Shown piece after piece: positions 6,314 through 12,000 of a DNA stretch of 12,498 bases. A program made the position numbers and the translations under genes. Under the pieces are notes generated by a model. The model saw only the letters and a program-made list of their open reading frames with translations, made no database searches and had not been told where the DNA came from. This stretch comes from Actinomycetota bacterium (GTDB lineage Bacteria > Actinomycetota > Thermoleophilia > Gaiellales > Gaiellaceae). Location: the NCBI GenBank assembly GCA_013697465.1, contig JACCWU010000153.1, forward strand, positions 1 through 12,498, given 5' to 3'. Within the stretch, counting starts at the first letter, position 1; each line of letters starts with the position of its first letter.

Positions 6314-7401
6314 CGCTCGCGTGACGCACGGGCGCCGACGGGCTCCTCGACCGGCTCGACGTCCTCGAAGGTGACGTCTTGATCGGTCGCGAGCGCACAC
6401 AGGAGACGGCGGCCGAGGAGGCGGTCGAGCTCATATGGCGGAAGCCCACCGTCGGCGGGCGACTTGGCCTCGAGATCGCCGGCCGCGAGCATGTGGCCCG
6501 CAGGCAGGTCGCGGGCGGCAACGAGCTTCTTGCCCATCTTCTCGAGTGGCCGCTCCTCGCTCGGGAGCCTCCGCTTCTCGCCGTCTCCGACGGCGACCGG
6601 GATGCGCTCCAGATCCCGAACTAACCGGCGCATGCCCTCAGGCATGAGCGAGAAAGCGTGGTCGGAGCCCCTCCACGCGTGGTCGAGCGTGAAGTGCTTC
6701 TCGATCACGCGCGCGCCGAGCATGTAGCCGACGAGCGCCATCGCGATGCCGCTCTGGTGGTCGGAGAGCCCGATGACCAGCTCCGGGAAGCGCTCGCGAT
6801 ACGTCTCGATCACGCCTAGGTGCAGCTCCTCGACGGCGCAGGGGTACGACGCCGTGCACTGCATCAGGCAGAGATGCGGATTGAGCGGGAGGATCGCGTC
6901 CACCGCGCGCTCGACGTCCTCGAGCGTCCCTCCACCTGTCGAGAGGAAGATCGGCCTGCCAAGGGCGGCGACGTGGCGCAGCAGAGGCGTGTTGACGAGG
7001 TCGGCCGAGGCGATCTTGAACGCCGGCACGCCGAGCTCGGCGAGGAAGTCCGCGCTCGGCTCGTCGAAGACGGTCCCGAAGAGCGTGACTCCCTCCTCGC
7101 GGCTGAACTCGCGCAGCTCGAGCCATTCGCCAGCGGAGAGCTCGAGGGCCTCACGATGCTCTCCGTAGGTCGCCCCGAAGCTGTGCTCGTTGTCGTAGGG
7201 GGAGCCGTATAGCTCGCGGGTGTAGAGCCTGCGGTTGTCGCGCTTCTGGAGCTTGACCGCGTCGACTCCGCACTCTTTCGCAGCATGGATTAGCGCCTTC
7301 GCCTTTTCGACCTCACCCTGGTGGTTGTGGCCGATCTCGGCGACGACGTAGGCGGGCCCGTCGTCCGAGATGCGTCGGCCGTCGACGATGAGCTCCGGCA
7401 C
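6310..7401 (-). CDS. neuB: Sialic-acid-synthase family protein (NeuB-like) with C-terminal SAF domain
   Basis: The 363-residue protein condenses PEP with an aldose (typically a mannosamine derivative, or its 6-phosphate) to give a 2-keto-3-deoxy nonulosonic acid. The TIM barrel spans about 1-275 and shows AEIGHNHQG (21-29), KLQK (50-53), KIASADL (129-135), QCTASYPC (181-188), GLSDH (211-215), EKHFTLD (234-240) and GSDHAFSL (245-252). H215 and H236 fall at the metal-ligand positions known for the meningococcal enzyme. A SAF (antifreeze-like) domain at about 288-348 completes the standard NeuB layout. The start is GTG at 7401, and no earlier in-frame start is available. No Shine-Dalgarno sequence is seen just upstream, where a small hairpin lies at 7417-7439. 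It is the first gene of the coupled cassette. Whether its substrate is phosphorylated, and which sugar it makes, cannot be told from sequence. Confidence 0.93.
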   Translation of the reverse strand: MPELIVDGRRISDDGPAYVVAEIGHNHQGEVEKAKALIHAAKECGVDAVKLQKRDNRRLYTRELYGSPYDNEHSFGATYGEHREALELSAGEWLELREFSREEGVTLFGTVFDEPSADFLAELGVPAFKIASADLVNTPLLRHVAALGRPIFLSTGGGTLEDVERAVDAILPLNPHLCLMQCTASYPCAVEELHLGVIETYRERFPELVIGLSDHQSGIAMALVGYMLGARVIEKHFTLDHAWRGSDHAFSLMPEGMRRLVRDLERIPVAVGDGEKRRLPSEERPLEKMGKKLVAARDLPAGHMLAAGDLEAKSPADGGLPPYELDRLLGRRLLCALATDQDVTFEDVEPVEEPVGARASRER

Positions 7402-7416
7402 GGGGACGATGGTACT

Positions 7417-7439
7417 CGCCAGGGGCGCTGTTCCTGGCG
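7417..7439 (-). promoter_or_regulatory. Hairpin just upstream of the neuB-like start codon
   Basis: CGCCAGG (7417-7423) and CCTGGCG (7433-7439) form a seven-pair stem with a nine-base loop. It ends 15 bases before the GTG start at 7401. The bases between hairpin and start contain no purine-rich ribosome site, so initiation may depend on this structure or on a leaderless-like mode. An operator for a dimeric regulator is the other reading. Confidence 0.35.
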
Positions 7440-7500
7440 GAACGCCGCCCGGACCCGGCTCGGTAGGCCGAGATCGTCTGCTCGGTTGCCCCTTTCCAAG

Positions 7501-7528
7501 GCAGCGCTCTCGCGCGTTCGGGCGCTGC
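7501..7528 (-). repeat. Inverted repeat GCAGCGC/GCGCTGC in the neuB leader
   Basis: Seven perfect pairs (7501-7507 with 7522-7528) enclose a 14-base GC-rich loop, about 100 bases before the neuB start. It could be an operator dyad, a second terminator stem or chance symmetry in GC-rich DNA. There is no T-tract. Confidence 0.35.
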
Positions 7529-7552
7529 GTCGTTCAGCCGATCGACAGGGAC

Positions 7553-7582
7553 CGCAACATCGGAGATTGATCCCCTGTTGCG
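7553..7582 (-). terminator. Candidate hairpin terminator of the carbonic anhydrase gene
   Basis: The hairpin begins three bases after the carbonic anhydrase stop (7586-7588). The outer stem is CGCAACA/TGTTGCG, seven perfect pairs. After a two-by-two internal loop, a further three pairs GGA/TCC enclose a six-base loop. No T-tract follows on the minus strand, so this would be a U-tail-less hairpin of the kind often proposed in Actinomycetota, or just a stable 3' end. Position and symmetry are the only evidence. Confidence 0.4.
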
Positions 7583-7585
7583 CGA

Positions 7586-8095
7586 TCAGCAGAGCCGGGT
7601 GAGGTGGCCGGTCTCCACGTCGTAGAGGAATCCGCCCACACGGAGGCGCGTGAGGTACGGCCATGATCGCACCCGCTGGACATCCGCGCGGACAGTCTCC
7701 TCCTGGTCGCTCGAGACGAGGAAGGCGAGGCTGCGCGTGTCGGGGCCGCCGGCATCCGCGACCGCCGCGTGGACGTCCTCTTCCTCGCCGGCAGCCATCC
7801 GGCACCTCGTGTGGGCAACGATCATCGCGCGGTCGACGCCGAGCAGGTACGACGCGAGCACGAGCGTGCGGAGCACGTCATCGGTCACGCGGGCGCCTGC
7901 GTTGCGCAGGACCTTCGCGTCGCCAGGCTCGAGACCGAGCATCGCGAGCGGCTCGATCCGCGAGTCCATGCAGGTGAGAACCGCGAGACCGCGAGCCGCG
8001 CGGGGCTCGAGGCCGGCAAGTCGGAATTCGTGCGCGTACGCCTCGTTGGCGGCGAGCACGTCGCCGAACGTGTTGTCGCCGGGCACGGATCGCAT
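7586..8095 (-). CDS. Beta-class carbonic anhydrase
   Basis: The 169-residue protein catalyses reversible hydration of CO2 to bicarbonate. It has the beta-class zinc ligands C42 (in LTCMDSR), H95 and C98 (AHTRC), and the D44/R46 dyad next to the first cysteine. The segment KVLRNAGARVTDDVLRTL (61-78) is typical of the small mycobacterial Rv1284-like group, and the length fits that group. No signal peptide or membrane segment is seen, so it is cytosolic. ATG at 8095 is preferred. The frame extends upstream to 8191, but that would add 32 Arg/Thr-rich residues with no homology and overlap the preceding glycosyltransferase. No clear Shine-Dalgarno is seen before 8095. It sits between glycan genes without an obvious shared pathway, separated by 76 bases from the gene before it and 184 bases from neuB, and is probably an independent housekeeping gene. 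Confidence 0.92.
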   Translation of the reverse strand: MRSVPGDNTFGDVLAANEAYAHEFRLAGLEPRAARGLAVLTCMDSRIEPLAMLGLEPGDAKVLRNAGARVTDDVLRTLVLASYLLGVDRAMIVAHTRCRMAAGEEEDVHAAVADAGGPDTRSLAFLVSSDQEETVRADVQRVRSWPYLTRLRVGGFLYDVETGHLTRLC

Positions 8096-8106
8096 CGTAA
8101 GCAAGC

Positions 8107-8134
8107 GCAACGGGGATCGGGTCCCGTTTGTTGC
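8107..8134 (-). terminator. Candidate hairpin between glycosyltransferase and carbonic anhydrase genes
   Basis: AACGGG (8109-8114) and CCCGTT (8123-8128) form six perfect pairs around an eight-base loop. GCAA (8107-8110) and TTGC (8131-8134) can lengthen the stem in an alternative register with a bulge. It lies between the glycosyltransferase stop (8172) and the carbonic anhydrase ATG (8095), 13 bases before that ATG. With no T-tract it could be a weak terminator or a 5' leader structure of the carbonic anhydrase mRNA. Confidence 0.3.
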
Positions 8135-8171
8135 ACCTGCGCCGCGCGTGGAGAGTGCTCTCGGAGTCGGC

Positions 8172-9182
8172 CTACGCCCGCAGCGCGTCACGGTACGCCG
8201 CGATCATCGCCTGCGTCGTCGCGTTCCAAGAGAAATCGGCGCGAGCGCGTTTCCGGGCGGTCGCACCTAGCCGATCGCGCAGAGCGCGATCGGCAAGCAG
8301 GCGCTCGATCGCGGCACGAAGTGCCGCGGGATCGCGAGGAGGGACCACGAATCCGGTGACCCCGTCTTCGACGGCGTCCGCGAGGCCGCCGACGGCAGTC
8401 GCGACGACCGGGCGGCCGTGCGCCATCGCCTCGCGTGCGGCGACGCCGTAGCCCTCGCGCCGCGACGGGCAGGCCACCACTGCGGCGCGCTGGTAGTACG
8501 CACCGAGCTCTGCCGGCGGGACGAACCCGACTGCGTCGGGGATTCGTTCCCGCAACGGGCCGTCGCCGACGATCACGCGCGACATCCCCTCGGTCGCCTC
8601 GAGTAGCTCGAGAACGCCCTTCTCCTCCGAGAGCCGTCCCACGAAGAGGATGTGCGGTGGGTCCTCGGGCTCCTCGACGCGATCCGGCACGGCAACGCCG
8701 CTCGCGACGACGCGCACATCCCTGGCCCCGAGCGCGAGGGCGGCGTGGGCGAGCGCCTGCGACGGGCAGAGAACGAGGCGCGCCCGTCTAAGAAACCGGC
8801 GCGCAAGCCAGGGGAAGCGCCGCGCGAGCTCGGCGTCGGTTCCCCAGAGCTGGACGACGAACGGCTTGCGGGTGGCCAGTGCAGGAAGCGCTGACGGAAG
8901 CCAGTGGGCATGCACGAGGTCAACTGCCCGGCCGGCTCTTCGAGCCGACCGGGCATAGGAGAGCAGGAAGACAGGCAGCAGAAGGGCGAGCCATGGGCGC
9001 CGGCGCAGGTTTCCCGGGATCCCGTGGCCATACGCAAGCCCGAAGTGACGGAACGAGGCCGGCGAGACCACGGTGGCTTCGACCCCGGCAGCGCGCAGAT
9101 GCTCGACCGCGTCCTTGACGAACACCCCGGCGACGTCCTCCTTCGAGCGCGGGTACGACGTCGTCAGAACGAGGACTTTCAT
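8172..9182 (-). CDS. GT-B glycosyltransferase, family 4 type
   Basis: The 336-residue cytosolic or membrane-associated protein adds a sugar from a nucleotide donor to a growing glycan, with retention of configuration if the family assignment is right. The acceptor domain starts MKVLVLTTSYPRSKEDVAGVF with HAHWLP at 91-96. The donor domain carries VGRLSEEKG (181-189), with the usual Arg and Lys that contact the donor phosphates, and the EX7E pair E243/E251 in SRREGYGVAAREAMAHGRPVV. The hydrophobic stretch WLALLLPVFLLSYA (64-77) may help membrane attachment. ATG at 9182 overlaps the ligase-type gene's stop as ATGA. The longer open frame reaching 10613 covers the membrane-protein gene in another frame and is not part of the protein. 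Donor and acceptor are unknown. The pairing with the ligase-like gene places it in surface polysaccharide or lipid-linked glycan assembly. Confidence 0.9.
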   Translation of the reverse strand: MKVLVLTTSYPRSKEDVAGVFVKDAVEHLRAAGVEATVVSPASFRHFGLAYGHGIPGNLRRRPWLALLLPVFLLSYARSARRAGRAVDLVHAHWLPSALPALATRKPFVVQLWGTDAELARRFPWLARRFLRRARLVLCPSQALAHAALALGARDVRVVASGVAVPDRVEEPEDPPHILFVGRLSEEKGVLELLEATEGMSRVIVGDGPLRERIPDAVGFVPPAELGAYYQRAAVVACPSRREGYGVAAREAMAHGRPVVATAVGGLADAVEDGVTGFVVPPRDPAALRAAIERLLADRALRDRLGATARKRARADFSWNATTQAMIAAYRDALRA

Positions 9183-10555
9183 CCGCCGTCGAGCACCCGC
9201 CGCGAGAAGACGACGGGCACGGCGACCGCGAGCACCGCGAACACGTAGAAGTAGTAGAAGGTCATCGTGAGGTAGAAGACGTTCGCGACGAGCGTCGCGA
9301 CGAGCGCTGCGGTCATCCCCCAGGCGAGCGGGCGCACGCGGGCGGCTAGCGGATCGCGTGCGGCCGTGAGCGCCCGGCCGAGCCGGCGGGCGGCTCCGAG
9401 CCGACGGAAGATCCAGAGGACGAACACGGCGAAGAGCGCGGCGCCCAGAAGACCTGTCTCGACGATGGTCGCGACGTAGAACGAGTGCGGGCCGAAGTCG
9501 GGGCGTCCCGTGACGAACTCGTAGTAGACGGCGAAGTTGTTTAGCCCAAGGCCGAAGAACGGGTTCGTCGAGAGCACGTCGGGAATGAACTCGTACACGA
9601 GGAAGTGCGGCGACGCGGCGGCCCTCGAGGTCTGGGTGCGCGCGTTGATCACCCGCTCGAAGAAGTCCCAGCGGAGGGCGACGACCGCCGCAATTGCGAG
9701 GAGCACTGCGCCGAAGGGGATGAGAAACGCGGGGCGGCGGAGGTGCCTGCGGTACGGGATGCCGAGGATGAGCGCACCGCAGGCGAGTCCGAGCAAACCG
9801 CTGCGCGAGAGGGTCGCGAGCTCGACGAGCAGGCAGAAAGCGAGGAAGGCGCCCAGCGGATTGCGCAGCCGGTTCTCCGCCTCCATCCGCAGGTAGAGCG
9901 GGGTGAGCACGAGGAGCGGGATCACGAGCTCGATGCCGAGATGGTTGGGGTCGCCAGTCAGCCCATTCGGCCTGAACACGCTCCGCCCGTCGACGGCCCC
10001 GAAGATGTTGATCGCCGTATCGCGGCCCGTGAGCGGCTCGATGAGCACGGCGTCGAGATTCGTTCCGGCGAGCTCCGCAGCGAGCAGCTGGACGATCCCG
10101 TACACCGCGTTCAGTGCGATCCCGCCACAGAACGCGGCGAGCGCGTACCAGTAGAACCGCCGCGTACGGCGCGCGAGGAGCGTGACGCCGGCGACGAGGA
10201 AGCCGAAGTGGAGCAGGAACTTGATCATCCCCTTCGTCCACTGCGTGAGGGCCTGCTCGGTGTCGAGGTTGAAGAAGCCGCCGAGGTAGAGGAGGAGGAA
10301 CGCGGCGAAGAAGCCGAGCGCGACGATCGAGGTGCGCGCGAGCCGCGCGTCGGCGCGCTCGAAGCGATCCCAAACGAAGACAACGAGGAACGCCGCAGTC
10401 AGGACGTCGGCGAGCGAGAGATCGGCTGCCAGCTCCCAGTGGACCTTCGCGAAGGTGACGAAGAGGATCGTCGCGAGGAAGAGGCCGTCGATCGCCGGCT
10501 GGACGAGCACGCGCTCGCGCGTGGCCGTGCGGAGAGAAAGCGCGTGGCTCGTCAC
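9179..10555 (-). CDS. O-antigen ligase/polymerase-type (Wzy_C-like) multi-spanning membrane protein
   Basis: The 458-residue protein has about ten to twelve hydrophobic segments, including 24-36, 51-62, 77-93, 112-127, 136-160, 207-222, 235-247, 276-294, 363-383 and 411-450. A long extracytoplasmic stretch at about 296-362 ends in FGPHSFYVATIVETGLLG (354-371), whose histidine and following helix match the Wzy_C/WaaL signature. The motif RPNGLTGDPNHLG (195-207) is also typical. Such proteins transfer or polymerise lipid-linked glycans on the outer face of the membrane. The GTG start at 10555 is supported by an AGGAGG ribosome site seven bases upstream, the strongest in the window. The frame open up to 10882 lies in the palindromic spacer and the preceding glycosyltransferase gene, so it is rejected as N-terminus. 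In a Gram-positive host the acceptor would be a cell-wall or lipid carrier, not LPS. Ligase and polymerase cannot be told apart here. Confidence 0.88.
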   Translation of the reverse strand: MTSHALSLRTATRERVLVQPAIDGLFLATILFVTFAKVHWELAADLSLADVLTAAFLVVFVWDRFERADARLARTSIVALGFFAAFLLLYLGGFFNLDTEQALTQWTKGMIKFLLHFGFLVAGVTLLARRTRRFYWYALAAFCGGIALNAVYGIVQLLAAELAGTNLDAVLIEPLTGRDTAINIFGAVDGRSVFRPNGLTGDPNHLGIELVIPLLVLTPLYLRMEAENRLRNPLGAFLAFCLLVELATLSRSGLLGLACGALILGIPYRRHLRRPAFLIPFGAVLLAIAAVVALRWDFFERVINARTQTSRAAASPHFLVYEFIPDVLSTNPFFGLGLNNFAVYYEFVTGRPDFGPHSFYVATIVETGLLGAALFAVFVLWIFRRLGAARRLGRALTAARDPLAARVRPLAWGMTAALVATLVANVFYLTMTFYYFYVFAVLAVAVPVVFSRRVLDGG

Positions 10556-10557
10556 GG

Positions 10558-10719
10558 GTACCCCTCCTGGTGATGTTGCCCTGTTCCTGCCGAGCGAAAA
10601 GCAAGCCAGGCAAGGACGCAGGGAGCGTCCATATCCGTAGATATGGGCGCGACTGAGGACGCAGCCTGGCGCCGCTTTGCAGCCGGCAGGGACAGGGCGG
10701 ACATTGCCTGGAGGGGCAC
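10558..10719 (-). repeat. Large imperfect palindrome filling the spacer between two glycan genes
   Basis: The spacer reads as two arms of about 80 bases that are inverted copies of each other with mismatches and small indels, centred near 10637-10638. On the minus strand, 10710-10719 (GTGCCCCTCC) pairs with 10558-10567 (GGAGGGGTAC) over ten positions including one G-U. Next come ATGT/ACAT (10701-10704 with 10573-10576), then seven pairs (10692-10698 with 10578-10584) and seven more (10684-10690 with 10586-10592). GCCAGGC/GCCTGGC (10664-10670 with 10605-10611) lies inside, and the tip is CCATATC/GATATGG (10629-10635 with 10640-10646) around a four-base loop. The ends touch the stop codon of one gene and the ribosome site of the next. 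It could be a regulatory RNA hairpin or a decayed palindromic (MITE-like) insertion. I see no clear target-site duplication and no transposase. Confidence 0.75.
10563..10568 (-). promoter_or_regulatory. Ribosome binding site AGGAGG of the ligase-type gene
   Basis: Read on the minus strand this is AGGAGG followed by GG, seven bases before the GTG at 10555. It decides the start of the membrane protein. It lies inside the terminal arm of the palindrome described at 10558-10719, so in a folded transcript it would be base-paired and less accessible. Confidence 0.75.
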
Positions 10720-11978
10720 TACTGCGCGAGCGTAGCGATCTCCCGGAGCAGGTCTGCCGTCTCCTCGACTCGCGCCTGGCGGGAGAGGTGGCGGCGGACG
10801 CTTTCCGAGAGCTCGACGGAGGGAAGGCCGCCGTCGCGGAACCGCGCGTGGAGGGTCTCGAGCGCTTCTCGGATCCCCGCAACGTCGTCCGGGGCGACCA
10901 CGACGCCTGCTCCCGTGTCGCGGATGAGCCGCGCCGCCGCCCCGTCAGGCGGAACGACTGCGAGAATCGGGCGCCCGCCGGCGAGATACTCGAACACCTT
11001 GCCGCTCAACACTCCCTTGCCGCGGCCGCCGGCTTCGGGGATGAGCAGAAGGAGCGCCTCCGAGTCGCGCTGCAGGCGGAGCGACTCGCCATGGGGCGCG
11101 TACCCGACGAGCTGTAGCCGGTCGCCGAGGCCGAGCGACTGCGCCCATTCGAGGTCGGACGCCCGGAAGTCGCCCACGAAGCGGGCGACCACATCGAGCC
11201 CCGAGTCGTGGAGCGCCTGCAGGAACGGCCGCGGATCACGCTTTCCGAAGAAGCTCCCGGTGTGGGTGATCCGGAATCGCGCCGCGGGCCGGTACTCGAG
11301 CCCGGCGAAGTCGTCGAAGTCGCATCCGTTCGCAATCGTGCGGACGACGCCTCGGGGCGCGAGCGCGCGCACCTCGTCCGCAATCGCGTCGGAGACGCAG
11401 GACACCGCGTCCGCATAGCGGGCGACAAGCCGGCCAACCTGGGCGTTCGCCGCCTGCTTCGCGCGGGTGGGGGCGGTATCGGCTCTCCGGTGCGGGTTCG
11501 CGACCAGGGCATCGCGCAGGTCGGCGAGCCAGCGCGCTCCTGTCGCGCGCTTGACTGCGGCTCCGACGAAGTGGACTGATCCCGGCGGCGAGGTCGTCAT
11601 CACGGCGTCGATCCCCTCACGTCGCGCGATTCTGATCGCGGCCGGAATCGCCGTGAGGTTCCACGTCACGCTCGCGTCGGGCACGAGCACGCGGCGAGTG
11701 ACTACCCGGGCATGGGCGCGCGCGCGCTCGAGCCCGGACGTTCCGTGCAGCTCCTCGGCGGGCCGTCTCGCTTTCGGCCCGAGGTAGGCGGCGCGATGAA
11801 CCCACGCCTGCGTGGGGATGCGCAGATCCGGGTCGCGGTGGATCCACTTCGGGTCGTCCGGCGCGAGCACGTGCGTCTCGATGCCGAGCGCCGGGAGGTA
11901 CTGGGCGAGCTTGAGCGGGCGCTGCACGCCACCCCCGCCTGCGGGCGGGAAGTAGAGCGTCACGAGGAGAACCTTCAC
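10719..11978 (-). CDS. Glycosyltransferase, GT-B fold (family 4-like)
   Basis: The 419-residue protein begins MKVLLVTLYFPPAGGGGVQR, the glycine-rich loop of family 4 transferases that act in exopolysaccharide or O-glycan assembly. The acceptor domain (about 1-205) includes DAVMTTSPPGSVHFVG (124-139), a motif of WcaI/WbuB-like transferases. The donor domain begins near 230 with THTGSFFGKRDPRPFLQAL (238-256) and includes GGRGKGVLSGKVFEYLAGGRP (317-337), where E330 is the second conserved glutamate. No signal peptide is seen. The GTG at 11978 gives the classical N-terminus. The frame remains open up to 12344, but inside hemL and without homology. No good Shine-Dalgarno is seen, and the start lies 22 bases after the hemL stop. 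The donor sugar is unknown. A role using the CMP-sugar made by the neuB/neuA cassette is not supported, because CMP-sialic-type transferases belong to other families. Confidence 0.88.
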   Translation of the reverse strand: MKVLLVTLYFPPAGGGGVQRPLKLAQYLPALGIETHVLAPDDPKWIHRDPDLRIPTQAWVHRAAYLGPKARRPAEELHGTSGLERARAHARVVTRRVLVPDASVTWNLTAIPAAIRIARREGIDAVMTTSPPGSVHFVGAAVKRATGARWLADLRDALVANPHRRADTAPTRAKQAANAQVGRLVARYADAVSCVSDAIADEVRALAPRGVVRTIANGCDFDDFAGLEYRPAARFRITHTGSFFGKRDPRPFLQALHDSGLDVVARFVGDFRASDLEWAQSLGLGDRLQLVGYAPHGESLRLQRDSEALLLLIPEAGGRGKGVLSGKVFEYLAGGRPILAVVPPDGAAARLIRDTGAGVVVAPDDVAGIREALETLHARFRDGGLPSVELSESVRRHLSRQARVEETADLLREIATLAQ

Positions 11979-12000
11979 GGCCGCGATGGTAGAGCGCGGA

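Larger units (their letters stand above)
7402..7585 (-). promoter_or_regulatory. 184-base leader/intergenic region ahead of the neuB-led operon
   Basis: This gap separates the carbonic anhydrase stop from the neuB start and is the only plausible place in the left half for the cassette's promoter. I could not pick a convincing -10/-35 pair. It holds three perfect seven-base inverted repeats: CGCAACA/TGTTGCG (7553-7559 with 7576-7582), GCAGCGC/GCGCTGC (7501-7507 with 7522-7528) and CGCCAGG/CCTGGCG (7417-7423 with 7433-7439). The first looks like a terminator for the upstream gene. The last lies 15 bases before the GTG start and could affect translation or bind a regulator. No coding frame with recognisable content is present. 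Confidence 0.5.

Noticed and set aside
8096..8191. Longer N-terminus for the carbonic anhydrase
   Set aside because: It would add 32 residues without homology and overlap the end of the glycosyltransferase gene; the ATG at 8095 fits the family.
9605..10573. Plus-strand open frame of 322 codons, very rich in Glu and Arg
   Set aside because: It is the mirror of the membrane protein gene. The Glu/Arg bias comes from reading hydrophobic codons on the opposite strand.
10556..10718. c-di-GMP-type riboswitch, suggested by CAGGGCAA-like strings
   Set aside because: The rest of the conserved core was not found, so the match is too short to support the call.
10558..10719. Palindrome as a sequencing or amplification chimera
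   Set aside because: Chimeric inversions give near-identical arms. These arms differ by many substitutions and small indels, and they sit exactly between two intact genes.
10558..10719. Palindrome as an insertion sequence or intact transposon
   Set aside because: There is no transposase frame, no room for one and no evident target-site duplication. A decayed MITE remains possible but cannot be shown.
10719..11978. The glycosyltransferase as the sialyltransferase using the cassette's CMP-sugar
   Set aside because: It has GT-B family-4-like motifs, which use UDP-, GDP- or related donors; no sialyltransferase motif is visible.
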